A DNA stretch of 64,000 bases from contig JBBBDQ010000750.1 of the NCBI GenBank assembly GCA_037127315.1, positions 1,965,001 to 2,029,000 on the forward strand. The letters run 5' to 3'. Positions 42,041 through 53,180 of this stretch are shown piece by piece. Both the position numbers and the translations under genes were made by a program. The stretch comes from Ascarosepion bandense (lineage: Eukaryota; Mollusca; Cephalopoda; Sepiida; Sepiidae). How positions within the stretch are numbered: position 1 is the stretch's first letter; every line of letters begins with the position of its first letter. The notes below the pieces were generated by a model that was not told the origin of the DNA, made no database searches, and worked only from the letters and a program-made list of their open reading frames with translations.

Positions 42041-42280
42041 GTATACATTCTATATGTATATACTGATTCTAGTACAGTGTAATTTGGAAAATGTGTGAAT
42101 TTTTTCAAAATCATTTTAATGTAAGCAAAGAGAAAAAAAGTTTATTCCAAGTTTTAGATCCCCCAACATAGGCATGAGGGTTAAATACATTCAGGTATAT
42201 TGTTTATCCTATGAGTTTATACGCAACCTATTCCTGGGTACCAAACCCGTGGTTGTTTTCAAATCTTTTCAATAAAAGTC

Positions 42281-43065
42281 TGCGCATTGTGGTGCAATGG
42301 ATATCGGACTGTAATGAGAAATCGGAGAGCCGAGTTCGAATTCTAGTTGAATTTGTTGCATTCACTTACACACAAATGCAGTTGGAAAAGATATTAATCC
42401 ATTCTCCTTCAAGCTATGTCAAAAAGCAGGACAGACTGAGTTCTATAGACATTTTTGGTAAACTCAGAAAGAAATGGCCACCTACTGCTAGGGAATAATC
42501 TGCCTAATCAGTCATAAATCATAAGAGACATTATGGCCCAAGCACTTAACGGACTGATCTGGATAAAAGAACTGAATAGTGGAACAGATTGAGTCTTATA
42601 GCCTTGGTTGGCAACCAGTCTACCGCAGAACGAAATAGCAGCCTACTGCCGAAAATCTACGCTCTATTTTGTCATGGATCGAAAGAGACATGATCGTTTA
42701 ATCGTGTATCACATATGGCCCTTAACTGACTGATCTGGTTAAAAGGATGGCATAACCGTACAGATTGGTTTCTATAACCTTGGCTAGTAACCAGTATACT
42801 GCAGAAAAAAAAATAGCAACCTACTGCGGGAAAATTTTCTCCCTAGCTAGTCATGGATCGAAAAAAACATGATCTCCCAAGCGAGTCTTACGTATGACAC
42901 TTAATGGATAAAGGGGTTGAATAGCAGGACAGATTGGATTCTATAGCTTTGGTTGGCAACAAGTCTACCGCAGAACGAAATGACATACTTCTACGGGAAA
43001 ATCTTCTGCCTAGTCATGGATTGAAAGAATATCATGAATCGCGTATGGCACTTAACTGACTGACT
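42281..43065 (+). mobile_element. SINE-A derivative with four tandem bodies
   Basis: One tRNA-like head (TGCGCATTGTGGTGCAATGG ... GAGTTCGAATTCTAG) is followed by four consecutive copies of the body/tail module. Each runs from an ACAGATTG/CTATAG(C)CTTGG segment to a GCACTTAACTGACTGA-like end (about 42430-42555, 42575-42735, 42755-42905, 42925-43065). The modules differ by 10-20%, so the expansion is old. Confidence 0.75.
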
Positions 43066-43409
43066 AGAAGTAGAAGTGACACAGTCCGACTTTTGAGCAA
43101 AATTGATTTGGCCTCTTCGACTAAAATAGAGGTGAATATGAACCTACTAAAGGCCCCATTTCTCTCACATCATAACATCTAGTCCATCTTATACAAGACC
43201 TAAGAACTACTCAAGGTAGAACGTTACTCGATAGAACTAAACAGGAAACAAAGGATAAATCTCTACTGCTGTTCAAAAGACTGATGAGGGGTGTGAACCG
43301 GACGATAGGCTAACCTATCTAATCTTATTGTTGGATGAGCGAAAAACAGTGTGAACAGGTAATTATTTTAGCAGATTGTCGCATTTGTGTAGACGCTCCG
43401 TTCATTTAT

Positions 43410-43423
43410 TATCAGTATGTATG

Positions 43424-43454
<31 letters not shown>
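43410..43454. repeat. (GTAT)n microsatellite
   Basis: About nine GTAT units. Confidence 0.95.
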
Positions 43455-43455
<1 letters not shown>

Positions 43456-43497
43456 AAATATACCCTGTTATGATCTGAGATTAAGGACAGGATGGTT

Positions 43498-43670
43498 AAA
43501 TAAAAAGAAGACAAGAGGAAAACTGTATTTAAATCGCCTACGCGTTTCGTCCTGTGATGGACTTTATCAAGGCAAAAAGACAAAATTAGCTTTATTCTAA
43601 ATTACGTATCTATAAACAATGTTGGTAACTATAAAAACGCTCACAAATCATTTCAAAAAGATTAACAGAA
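43498..43670 (-). repeat. single arm of the 49033-49336 palindrome family
   Basis: AAATAAAAAGAAGACAAGAG, then CGCCTACGCGTTTCGTCCTG and ATGGACTTTATCAAGGC match the left arm and spacer of 49033-49336. On the minus strand it reads TTGATAA-AGTCC...GGAC-GAAACGCGT, hammerhead-like with a GTCC/GGAC stem. Confidence 0.65.
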
Positions 43671-43846
43671 TATTTTTCTTTTAGAATTCCTTCATGTGTA
43701 GTGCAAAGTCACGAGATGTTAAAATGAAAGGAATTCAACCGTTTTCTTTGGACTTTTTATTATGTATGTTCGTCTGTTTTAGTATAATTTCCATAAGCAA
43801 AGGTGATATTGGGAAAAATCCGGGGCGCAAGTCATTCGTGGTCGAT

Positions 43847-44047
43847 GTGCCAGATCACATGGTAGCTTCCCCTATGTGGATAAGGGTTGCAGGTTCAAAT
43901 CCTGCCAAATGGCACACATTTTCGTAATAAAAATTTATCGTAAATAATCAGGCCAGTAGATATAAATATATAATACTGTTTAATTAAAAGTAAAATATCT
44001 ACTTAAATACAAGTATCGATAAAAAATAATGTTCCAACAAATCATTT
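43847..44047 (+). repeat. SINE-D: tRNA-like head plus AT-rich body
   Basis: 43847-43915 has a paired acceptor (GTGCCA/TGGCAC) and a perfect T-arm (GCAGG-TTCAAAT-CCTGC), 69 bases. The D and anticodon arms are irregular. The body that follows is shared with 33040-33265 reversed. No CCA is encoded and no T-run terminator follows, so I read it as a tRNA-derived repeat, not a tRNA gene. Confidence 0.5.
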
Positions 44048-44118
44048 AAGAAAAATTAAGGTAGACACGTTATTTCATGGTAAATCAGAAATATGGGCCT
44101 ATTTCAGGCGAACCATCA

Positions 44119-44439
44119 TCAGCTTCCGTCTTTATTGTACAATAGTGATCTTTTTATCCAGGCATAAGCGACAGCAATCTTTGAAGTTGGTGGGTGTGTT
44201 GGATTTTTTAATGATATATTCCATTTAATCATAAGGGTTAGGTTATTGTCTTTCAATGACCAGAGATATTTTGATAGAGCTGTTTGGTTACTTAGTCCAG
44301 GGTTGGAAAATCTCAGTATATGATTGTACAACCGTTGCTTCCAAGCACCTGCAGAAATACCATTTAGTATTTTTTTAAGTTTGTATTTTCTTTTGGGTAT
44401 ATCATATACTACCCCTTCTGTCATACACTCTCCACCCAT
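44119..44439 (-). pseudogene. GIY-YIG endonuclease fragment of a Penelope-like element
   Basis: The minus frame of 106 residues starts MGGECMTEGVVYDI and contains GISAGAWKQRLYNHILRFSN, TALSKYLWSLKDN and IKWNISLK. The Cys-rich N-terminus (GECMTEGVVY) and the arginine of KQRLYNH fit the family. The YIG motif is damaged (KILNGIS). It is a different lineage from the 30430-32640 element. Confidence 0.8.
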
Positions 44440-44659
44440 AGGACACTCATTTTTTTATTCTTCAATTGCATTATCTCTTAAAATATTTTTAATTTTTTTA
44501 GACTCAAATTTCTTATCCTTTCACCGTTAATTTATAATATTTATTTTATATTCTCATTTTCTCCTATCATTTTTTCTTTCTATTTTAAATTCATTCCTCT
44601 CTTCTTACTTTTTCTTCCCTTTTCATTTACACTTTGAAATACTTACCCTTTCTTTTTAA

Positions 44660-44661
<2 letters not shown>

Positions 44662-44718
<57 letters not shown>
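44662..44718. repeat. (TC)n microsatellite
   Basis: Pure TC run of about 56 bp. Confidence 0.95.
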
Positions 44719-44720
<2 letters not shown>

Positions 44721-45168
44721 CCCACTTTCTTTACGTTTCAAATCTACGTGTCTGCAGTCCAACTGACAGGCTGAATGTATCTTTGAACTTTTGTTGATTA
44801 TATGTTGCGTATATATATATGCTTATATATGAATATGTGTGTGTTCACCGAACTGATATAATGATGTATTTTTTCTTAAATCTTCTCTTTTAAGGGAGCA
44901 ACCATTATTTTTATTCGTTTTTTTTTAGGTCTTTGTGAATCTCATTCGTGTAAAATAATATGTAAAATAAAGACGGGAGCTGATGATGGTTCGCCTGAAA
45001 AAAGCCTAAACTTCCGATTTACCATGAAATAATGTGTCTGCCTTAACTTTTGTTATATTTGCTCTATATGTATTTATATACACATATATTTACATCTCTC
45101 TTACAGAGTTATCCTACCATTGTATTTACAAGATAGTCCTTTGGATTCTTCTATACCCACACCGCATG

Positions 45169-45170
<2 letters not shown>

Positions 45171-45212
<42 letters not shown>
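45171..45212. repeat. (TA)n microsatellite
   Basis: TA run; apparent IYIYIY frames are artefacts. Confidence 0.95.
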
Positions 45213-45214
<2 letters not shown>

Positions 45215-45559
45215 GGCAGCAAATTTTCTTTTAAACATGTCAGATTAAATAAATTGCAAACAATATAAATATTCTACACCAAGAAAACAATAAAGCAAAC
45301 TACAGATTCCCGAGGCAATATTCATTAAAACACTTAAGCCGTCAATTAATAGAATCAGCTATGAATACTGTAATAATGTTCTAAAATGTTTGTAAAAAGA
45401 ACAGTTTTTTCATGAAAAGAACAGTTTTTCATGCTTTAACACATGCATGACCATGACATTACAACATATAAAAACAAATTCCATTTTTGATAATTTTCAT
45501 GTTTTACTTAACGCTCTCAATTTGTCAATCGTTATATTTGAAGCAGAAAAAAGTACAGT

Positions 45560-46420
45560 AATTTTTAGCAACACAGTTTTGGAAGGCCATATATTCTAGG
45601 GCGTTGCGAGCCCACGGGTCTGATCCTACTATAGATGTCCTTAGAAATTAATTTGTCCTTATACTTGGACAACAGCCAACGTTGAAGTTTGGCTTCTATT
45701 TTGCCGGTGTTATCGTGAGTATCGGTTGGACCGATAACTGTAAATTTAGATGGATCATCCAATATATTATGCATCTTTGCAATATAATCCGATCTATTCA
45801 AAATCACGACACCGGCACCCTTGTCTGGCTTGGTGATATAAATGTCACCCCGCGAGCGTAAAGCTCTAATCGTTTGAAAATGAATACTGCGCCAGTCGAG
45901 AGAATATTTCTCGCAACCTAGCGCAGAATATTCAGTGGCAAACTCAAACAACCTAGTTTTAACCTCAGAACACTTCTCGACGGACTTAGGAACATGATGG
46001 ATGATTTGAGAGTATAACAATTCAAACTCAGAACAAATCCGTTCCTTATTAACAGCAGAGGGAGGAATACAAAATTCCAATCCACGGGATAGAACAGAAA
46101 GCTCAATACCAGTGAGATTAATATTGGAATAATTGAAAATGTGTCGATGTAGATCACCTGACACAGAACCAAACCGTCTGGTGATTAAGTATTCTAGGTA
46201 CTTATTATTTCTCCCATTTGCAGATTCTTCCAACCGAAACCTGCAATTAACTAAAAAGCGAGAGAACCGGACATAATCAAAGAAGCTCATTTCTTTTTGG
46301 TTTTGTTCAAATTTGAACGAAAAGAACGTAAGCACCCATTTGAGTGATCAAACAATTTATCAAGCTCATACTTAACTAAAGAATGTTCAACTGAGGTATT
46401 AGTGGCTTTAATTGTGGCTA
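45560..46420 (-). pseudogene. Penelope-like element N-terminal/RT fragment
   Basis: The 256-residue minus frame starts in FFSFKFEQNQKEMSFFDYVR. It contains DWRSIHFQTIRALRSRGDIY, ITKPDKGAGVVILNRSDYIA and ends GSQRPRIYGLPKLCC-stop. KPDKGAGVVILN and RPRIYGLPK are hallmarks of Penelope-type RT fingers. Sequence beyond RPRIYGLPK is missing. The lineage fits the nuclease fragment at 44119-44439, so both may come from one disrupted insertion. Confidence 0.85.
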
Positions 46421-46475
46421 AACGCTTCTGAACATATATATAAACAAATGCTTGGAGGTACAAAATTTGTACACT

Positions 46476-46608
46476 ACTTTAAAAACAAGGAATTTATTAA
46501 ATGTCTCAAGAGCTCTTTCGTTCAACATCTAATCAGGAAAAGATTTTCTCCTGATGAGATGTTGGACGAAAGAGCTCTTGAGACTGTTAATAAATTCTTT
46601 GTTTTTAA

Positions 46609-46611
<3 letters not shown>
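46476..46611. repeat. palindrome with hammerhead in the right arm
   Basis: Arms 46476-46541 and 46544-46611 are near-perfect reverse complements with almost no spacer (ACTTTAAAAACAAGGAATTT versus AAATTCTTTGTTTTTAAAGT). (TA)n follows at 46613-46672. The right arm carries a canonical CTGATGA; the left has CTGATTA. Confidence 0.85.
46547..46583 (+). ncRNA. hammerhead-like motif with canonical core
   Basis: It reads TCTC, CTGATGA, GATGTTGGAC, GAA, AGAGCTCTT, GAGA. Stem I pairs TCTC/GAGA and stem III is the palindrome AGAG/CTCT. Stem II (GATGTTGGAC) closes with G-C but is otherwise weak, so activity is uncertain. Confidence 0.5.

Positions 46612-46673
<62 letters not shown>
46612..46673. repeat. 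(TA)n microsatellite
   Basis: Long TA run against the right end of the palindrome. A second lies at 46934-46982. Confidence 0.95.
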
Positions 46674-46676
<3 letters not shown>

Positions 46677-46715
46677 TTAAATTGCCACTTAGCTGATCGA
46701 CGTCACTTCCGTCAT

Positions 46716-46766
46716 GCCTATTTTGAAGTTTCGTGAACGTATAAGAATAAGCTCACTCATCAAGGC
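46716..46766 (-). ncRNA. hammerhead-like motif with strong stem II
   Basis: On the minus strand: GCC, TTGATGA, GTGAGC...GTTCAC (6-bp stem II with one G-U), GAAAC, TTCAAAAT, A, GGC. The first core base is T instead of C and stem III is weakened relative to 18352-18406. Confidence 0.4.
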
Positions 46767-46931
46767 TTGTCCGGTTTTTCTTCAATATTTTTTTCAATAT
46801 CTGTGTTTATATACTATTTTGGTGTATGTGTTTAGGTACGTGGGTTCACACATTCGCGCATGGTTGTGAGTGTTGTGTATATCTTTCTAATGTCAATTAG
46901 TACATTTGTTATACTAGTGTACCCATGTCGT

Positions 46932-46982
<51 letters not shown>

Positions 46983-46983
<1 letters not shown>

Positions 46984-48480
46984 TAGTGTACTCATGTCGT
47001 AAATAATGACGCAATTCTGCGCAATAAAATCGAAAATAAATAAGTTAACAAATTTATAGAGAAAATGACATGTTGCTTAAAAACACGCTCAATACAATAT
47101 TTTTGGTACGTACATTGGGTGACATTAACATTCCCTTATGTTGTGTTAATTTAATCAATATATTAAGTTTTCCGGGGTTTCTAATACCAAGAAGAGTTAC
47201 ATTAAATTTTTCATGGCTAAATACAAGTTTCGGTAAATATATTCCTACATTTGAAAATGATTATCATTGTGATTCCTTAATTGTCATTGCAAATGACGGA
47301 ATTTTTAGAAATTGCCATCTTTTCAAAATAAAACGTAGGGATGAGGCTAAACATTTAACTAAGCCTTCAAATTCTCTTAACAGATAACTGAGAATAATAT
47401 TAATGTTTAATTTAATTTGTCATGCTCTGTGTTGTTTAAAATATGCATCTCTTTCTCTTCGACTGCTCTTATAGTCAGAGCCAGTATTATTTTGATTGGG
47501 TTACTGGCCCATTTCTGTGGGCGATTTTTAAAAAAGATTTAAGTAAATTATTTCAGCCTATAGGTATATATGCATTTTTAATTTGGGATTATGTATTTAT
47601 ATTCTATTCACTTTATAATATTATCGATTATCAAATATAAAGAAAGAATAATCTGTTAAAACTTTGACTACATATTGGGACGCATATGTACCACATACTA
47701 ACACACCCGCATCTGAGATTTGCCTGAACAGCAATGTCAGCTACGCAATTCGTACGTGGATTCAACTAAGCCTTCACACACTCCTAACAAACAGTAATCT
47801 GATATCTTTTAAATGTAGTCAACCTGTTAATTAAAGTAGAAAAATATAGCTTAAGACCGTATCATAGTTACTATATTTGCCAGTAAGTCAGTAATTTTCC
47901 CCAATTGAATTGCTGTACACAAAAAAAAAAACATAGAGAGAAATATATATAAAAACTTACACACGATGGCTATTATAAATAGTGTATGACAAGATGGAGG
48001 TAAATCATAAAAGCTTCATGGTAAACAGTGAGTATTTTTTTTTAATACTTGGGAGTCAATTATTAATGAACAGATAAAGACAAAACACTGAAATGGAGGA
48101 TCTTTTTAGTGAAAATGAAACAGGAAATTGATAAAAATAAAATAAAAAGATAATCTAATTTTTTCTATATAAAAGTGCTGATAGCAAAGTGAAATGTAAA
48201 TGAACAAAAAGATTCTATACAATCTGAAATATTGAGCCTTGATCATCACCTGGTGCAAGAAAGACAACTTATTTTTTTCGTTTTCATTTTCGCGTTATTC
48301 TCCATCCCAATTTTCTTGAAAGAGAAGCATTTTTTTGTTTGTGGATAAGTTTCCATCAATAAATAGAAATAAAATCAATTGAATCCCACAGAAGAGGTTT
48401 TCCCAAATGAGCTCTAACAGTCAAAAAAAAAAAAACAACAAATTTCAAAGCACAGTTTCTATCACTCCATGTATATATAT
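46983..48480. other. no gene supported
   Basis: AT-rich sequence. Open frames at 47070-47387 (105 residues) and 47443-47640 have no recognisable domain, no supporting signals and composition like their surroundings. No repeat family was recognised. Confidence 0.3.
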
Positions 48481-48481
48481 A

Positions 48482-49022
48482 CTAGCAGTCTAGCCCGGCG
48501 TTGCTCGGGTGTGATGAAAGCTTTAAAACTAATCCATGGTCCTGGAGCTCAGACTCAGCCTAAAGAATATTTATGTGAAGTTTGTTGAGAATAGGATAAA
48601 AATTGTGAATTTGTATAAAGGACATACAAACAGATAAACAGACACACACAAACATCTTGCTTTATATATATATATTATCGATTTTCTGCACTATTGTCAG
48701 AAATGCAACCTTGAAACTTCTGAATATTGTTTCTTATGTCTTTGTCTATGAGTGTATGAAATTTGATTAAAATCGGACCACTCCTTCAATATACCCGATT
48801 TTTTCGATTATCGATTTTCGACATTTATCTGGGGTACCTCTACACAAAACCTATCTAAGAACACTCGCAGACGCTTATAGTACAACTGTGTAAATTTTCA
48901 AGAATATCGCTTCAGCCGTTTCGGTGTCTATAGGTAACGGACAAACACACACACACACAGACACACACACAAACACACACACAGACACACACATAGACAA
49001 AGTTCCATTTATAAATAAGTTT
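48482..49022 (+). repeat. repeat family G, two partial copies in tandem
   Basis: 48482-48662 starts CTAGCAGTCTAGCCCGGCGT and ends in GACATACAAACAGATAAACA followed by a CA-rich run. 48678-49022 repeats the 3' part (CGATTATCGATTTTCGACAT, CGCTTCAGCCGTTTCGGTGT) and ends CCATTTATAAATAAG. The reversed, fuller copy is 52092-52606. The GCCCGGCGTTGCTCGGGTGT start resembles a widespread invertebrate repeat type whose class I cannot assign. Confidence 0.6.
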
Positions 49023-49032
49023 ATATATATAT

Positions 49033-49336
49033 ATTAAATAAAAAGAAGACAAGAGGAAAACTGTATTTAACTCGCCTACGCGTTTCGTCTTGTGATGGAC
49101 TTTATCAAGGCAAAAAGACGATATGAGCTTTATTCTAAATTGCATATCAATATAAACAAACAGCGTTGGCAACTATAAAAACGCCCACAAATCATTCAAA
49201 GAGATTAATTGTTTGTTTATAAATACGTAATTTGGAATAAAGCTCATTTCATCTTTTTCCTTGATAAAGTCCATCACAGGACGAAACGCGTAGGCGAGTT
49301 AAATACAGTTTTCCTCTTGTCTTCTTTTTATTTAAA
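49033..49336. repeat. 304-bp palindromic element with hammerhead-like modules
   Basis: The arms are 49033-49165 and 49205-49336, with outer ends ATTAAATAAAAAGAAGACAA and TTGTCTTCTTTTTATTTAAA. Each arm has TTGATAA-AGTCC-ATCACA-GGAC-GAAACGCGTAGG or the same with one change (AAGAC for GGAC on the left). (TA)n precedes it and another TA run lies at 49350-49370. Confidence 0.8.
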
Positions 49337-49499
49337 GCATTCTGTCCTTAATATATATATATATATATATCATTGCCTCACCATCTTTATCATTACCTTT
49401 CGACCATTGCCCCTCTTTTTATCTCTCCCTCTATAGTATTCAGCTGCTTCCCATTCTCTATCATTAACTATCACTGCCTCGCTCTTTCTCTTTGGTCCT

Positions 49500-49700
49500 G
49501 AGTATGACGATAAACTGCAACCGGCAGCAAGGTCTCTGACTGGAAGGTTGTGAAGAACATAGAACAAATTCTTAATTGTTCTTGTTCCCAGGTCCACTCT
49601 GACTTTGGTAGTAGCACCTGTTAGGGTCCTAGCTATGGACAAATGGTTAACCCCCAGCTGGTGTCAAAACACTATGAAAGTATAAAAATAGACTTTTATA
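49500..49700 (+). repeat. repeat family F fragment
   Basis: CCGGCAGCAAGGTCTCTGAC, CTTGTTCCCAGGTCCA, GTAGCACCTGTTAGGGTCCT and GTTAACCCCCAGCTG match the 49965-50530 copy. Confidence 0.55.
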
Positions 49701-49964
49701 GTAAATATTCCAGGAATACATTTTTGAAGAAAAAATAATACCAGCAATTGAAGGAAAAAATATTTTCAAAATCGACCAAAAGTTAACGAAAACTATCATT
49801 TCTAGTAAGTGATAGAAATACACAGATAATAATAAAGATTGATTAATGAACATCCATGATTGTCTACGTCATGGCAGGTTTACAAGAAATCATTCAAATA
49901 CGAAAGAAACGTTGCCGTAATACAGAACCGCTTTCTTAACTTTGAACTTTAAAATACTACGGGT

Positions 49965-50530
49965 CCTTTGCATGACGGTAAACTACATCCGGCAGCAAGG
50001 CCTCTGATTGGAAGGCTGTGAAGAGCATGGAACCACCTTTTAATTTATGTTGTTTTCGAGTACACCCTAACCTGTAGTGGTAGCACCTGTTAGGGTCCCA
50101 GCTAAACACTTAACCCCCAAACTGAGATCAAAACATTATGAAAGTATAAAAATACACTTTTATAGAAATATATACATAAAAATAGAGTTTTATAGAAAAA
50201 AAATACATTTTTGAAGGAAAACTATTGCCAACAATGCATTTTTGAAGAAAAACTTATTACCAGAACACATTTTTGAAGTAAAAAAGTTATTCACAGCAAA
50301 ACATTTTTGAATAAAAAAAAAACTAGAAAACATTTTCAGTTTTCTAAAATTAAAAAGAATAAAAACAAAAAATTCATTAAAATCTGTCTAAATCTACATC
50401 TTCACTATAACCCAACATTTTTTTTAAATCCTTAAAACTCCACTTTTTTGGTATTAAATAACCCACAGAGGCTGATATGCCATTAAACAAAACTCAAACT
50501 CAATTTCAAACTCAAAATGCTACATAGTAG
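49965..50530 (+). repeat. repeat family F, longest copy
   Basis: Contains CCGGCAGCAAGGCCTCTGAT, GTAGCACCTGTTAGGGTCCC, TATAGAAATATATACATAAA, several ACATTTTTGAA phrases and TATTAAATAACCCACAG. Its reversed counterpart is 41520-42040. Confidence 0.6.
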
Positions 50531-51015
50531 GTTTTTTACCCTTTTAGTATTAACGTTTGATTATTAAATACAAAAAGGTTTTATTTTTTAAATACTAGCT
50601 GTTATTTTTTTGCTTTTGTTCTCGTCATATTTCTTTTTAAATTCTGGTCAACCGCATGTTTCGTTATGGAGTTCTTATATGCTAACAACATTTCATTAAT
50701 TTAATTACGATTTTGTAAATCTGGAAAAATCAATAAAAATAGAACATTTTCCCCTGCCTTTCGCCAAATGTTAAAATAAATTTAAACAAATAAAATGAAT
50801 AAATTACTGAAAATGCACTTATATGACCGTTGTGCAACTGCTGGGGCGCCAAAATACAGGATCTCAAGTTTTTTCTCATTGCCTACGTATAGATGTTTGG
50901 GGAGAAGCCGCGTGCTTTTAATTGAAAGAATTCACACGTTTTTTTAACGTTTATTTTTATAATAAAGAACAAGGATAGGATTTTCAACTACTGAATTTTT
51001 AGCTTAGTTTTATGA
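50531..51015. other. no gene recognised
   Basis: AT-rich; nothing supported. Confidence 0.3.
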
Positions 51016-51016
51016 A

Positions 51017-51017
<1 letters not shown>

Positions 51018-51076
<59 letters not shown>

Positions 51077-51078
51077 TA
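51018..51078. repeat. (TTA)n microsatellite
   Basis: TTA run (TAA on the minus strand) on the 3' side of a minus-strand Dong/R4-like fragment. Confidence 0.95.
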
Positions 51079-51089
51079 TTTTTATTTCT

Positions 51090-51725
51090 ATTGTATATTC
51101 ATTTTCTTCAGGGTCCTAATCAGAGATCTAAGGTTAGAAATGGCATCATGACATTTTCAATTAAACACTTTTGTTAAAGTGATAATAGTAAAAATAAAAC
51201 CACCTAAGATCACACACATTTTTACATTTATAAAGCCTTCGTAAGGCGTGAGCTGTACTTGTGAGAACATTTTTCCTTGAAGACATAGGCTACCAGGTTT
51301 CTATTCAGTGCATCCATCAGAACATTTTACAGTCAAACCCAGAGCTTCAATCACAACTGGAATTATTAATAACTTTATTGCCATATTATTTTATATTTTT
51401 ACTTCAAAATTCTTGTATTTGAATTAGTGGTTTTTTTTTGTTTTTTTGTTTTTTTTTTTGTTTTTGTTTTTTAATCTTCATAGATACTTAATAGTCGGAA
51501 AGAATTGTCTTGTCAATAAGAAACCAACTTTTTTTCCGCGGTCTTTGATCATTATGTCTGGGCGGTTAACTTTCATTTTTTTTGTTTCTGTGTATTGTAG
51601 AGTACCATAAAATTGTTACAGGTCCTGTCTCTTTAATCGGGTCTAGGGGATGTTTATACCACTTTCTTACAGTTTCCGTAGATATTGGCCCACCCATTTC
51701 TGATGAGTTATATTTATGCAGATTC
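51090..51725 (-). pseudogene. Dong/R4-like LINE nuclease region, decayed
   Basis: The minus strand in several frames reads ILWYSTIQTETKKM, MKVNRPDIMIKDRGKK (the R-P-D motif of a restriction-like endonuclease), then IPVVIEALGLT and TSTAHALRRLYKCK. The last two correspond to VIPVVIGALG and STAHTLRKTL in 20219-20415. A T/G-rich run at 51430-51470 interrupts it. It ends next to (TAA)n, as do the two copies near 20 kb. Confidence 0.7.
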
Positions 51726-52091
51726 TTCTCTTGATCCTATTGAGAACCCCGAGATGAATAGCAGGGGTACCCGACCAGACATGACAACAGTATTCAATGC
51801 ATGGGCCGATGGTTGATTTGTTTATGTGTAAGAGTGATTCCAGCGAGAAAAAATTTCCAACCTTCTTAGCAGTAGATTTAGCTATTGATTCAATGTAGTC
51901 GTTTCACTTGAGGTCAGCTTCGAGATTGAGGCCGAGGAGGCACAGTGTATTGCTTTCGGAGAAACTAGCTTGATCTATACTGATGGGGGGGTAGCACGAG
52001 AAAATGTCTGTGGTGGTTAAGGATAGAAACTTCATTTTGGAAGCATTAACATTTACAAGCCATTTCTTATCCCAATTCAACACAGGTTGGC

Positions 52092-52606
52092 AGATCTAAA
52101 CTTATTTATAAATGGAACTTTGTCTGTGTGTGTGTGTGTCTGTGTGTGTCCGTTACCTATAGACTCCGAAACGGCTGAACCGACTTTCTTGAAAAGTTAC
52201 ACAGTTGTACTATTAGCGTCTGCGAGTGTTTTTAGCTAGGTTTTGTGTCGAGGTACCCCCAATCAATATCGAAAATCGATAATCGAAAAAATCGGGTTAT
52301 AGAAAAAGTGGTCCGATTTTATTCAAATTTGATACACTCATAGACAAAGGCATAAGAAACGATATTCAGAAGTTTTAAGGTTGCAGTTCTTACAATAGTG
52401 CAGAAAATTTGATATCGATACCAGGAATTCAAAATTTGACGTACATCCATTCATTTTTCTTTTAGTCTACGGTTTCGCTTTAACTGGAAACAACTTTTGC
52501 TTTTTAGTCTTTCGTGCCAACGTCCAAAGAGTCTGAGCTCCAGGACCATGGATTAGTTTTAAAGCTTTGATTACACCCGAGCAACGCCGGGCTATACTGC
52601 TAGTTT
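52092..52606 (-). repeat. repeat family G inserted in the CR1-like LINE
   Basis: It reads from ACTTATTTATAAATGGAACT (52093) to CCGAGCAACGCCGGGCTATA and CTGCTAGTT. This is the reverse of 48482-49022. It splits the LINE between motif C and the following WxKKWL block, so it is younger than the LINE. Confidence 0.75.
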
Positions 52607-53180
52607 TTACTAAGGCGGTAGTAAATAGTGTTGTTGTCAGCGTAAATGCTTACTTGGAATTTGGTCACGTTTGATCACATCAGGGAGATCGTTGATGAAA
52701 ATCAGAAAGAGCGTCGGACCTATGGTAAAGCCCTGGAGGACACCCGCTTTGGTGTGATAGGATCTGGAGGCATGCCCGTTCAAGACGTCTTCATTATGCG
52801 GTTTGATAGAAACGATTTGATCAAATCAAACAAGCGTTCAGGGATACCATAGCCTTGTAGCTGGCGCAGAAGTTCAGCCAAACCCTATCAAACGCTTTGG
52901 CGATATCCAGAGTAACAGCTCGAGCTTCGCCGTTCTTATCGAGGGCCTGGTATACGTACCTGGTGATGGTATTTATATATCAGCAGTAGACCTAGCGAAG
53001 CGGAAACCATATTGTCTATCGGAGAACAGTTTATGGACGGTGAGATTGATAATAGCCGCGAACACTTTAAATAAAATAAAATCGGTAGGATGCTGATAGG
53101 ACGATAACTAGAGGGGTCCGAGGAATCTCCGAGGTTATTAAATATAGGTACCACAGAAGAGAACTTCCAGCAGGCACAAA

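Larger units (their letters stand above)
44056..45047. mobile_element. Penelope-like fragment flanked by inverted terminal modules
   Basis: 44056-44135 and 44967-45047 are inverted copies (TAAGGTAGACACGTTATTTC versus GAAATAATGTGTCTGCCTTA). Each carries CTGATGA-TGGTTCGCCT-GAAA. Between them lie a minus-strand GIY-YIG fragment (44119-44439) and CT-rich sequence. Penelope elements are known for such repeats and for hammerhead motifs in them. The RT is absent from the interval. Confidence 0.7.

Noticed and set aside
43847..43915. Functional tRNA gene
   Set aside because: The acceptor and T-arm pair well, but the D and anticodon arms do not fold normally, no terminator follows, and part of it recurs in a dispersed repeat at 33226-33262.
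47070..47640. Small protein genes of 105 and 65 residues
   Set aside because: No domain, no promoter, splice or codon-use signal, and local composition is unchanged.
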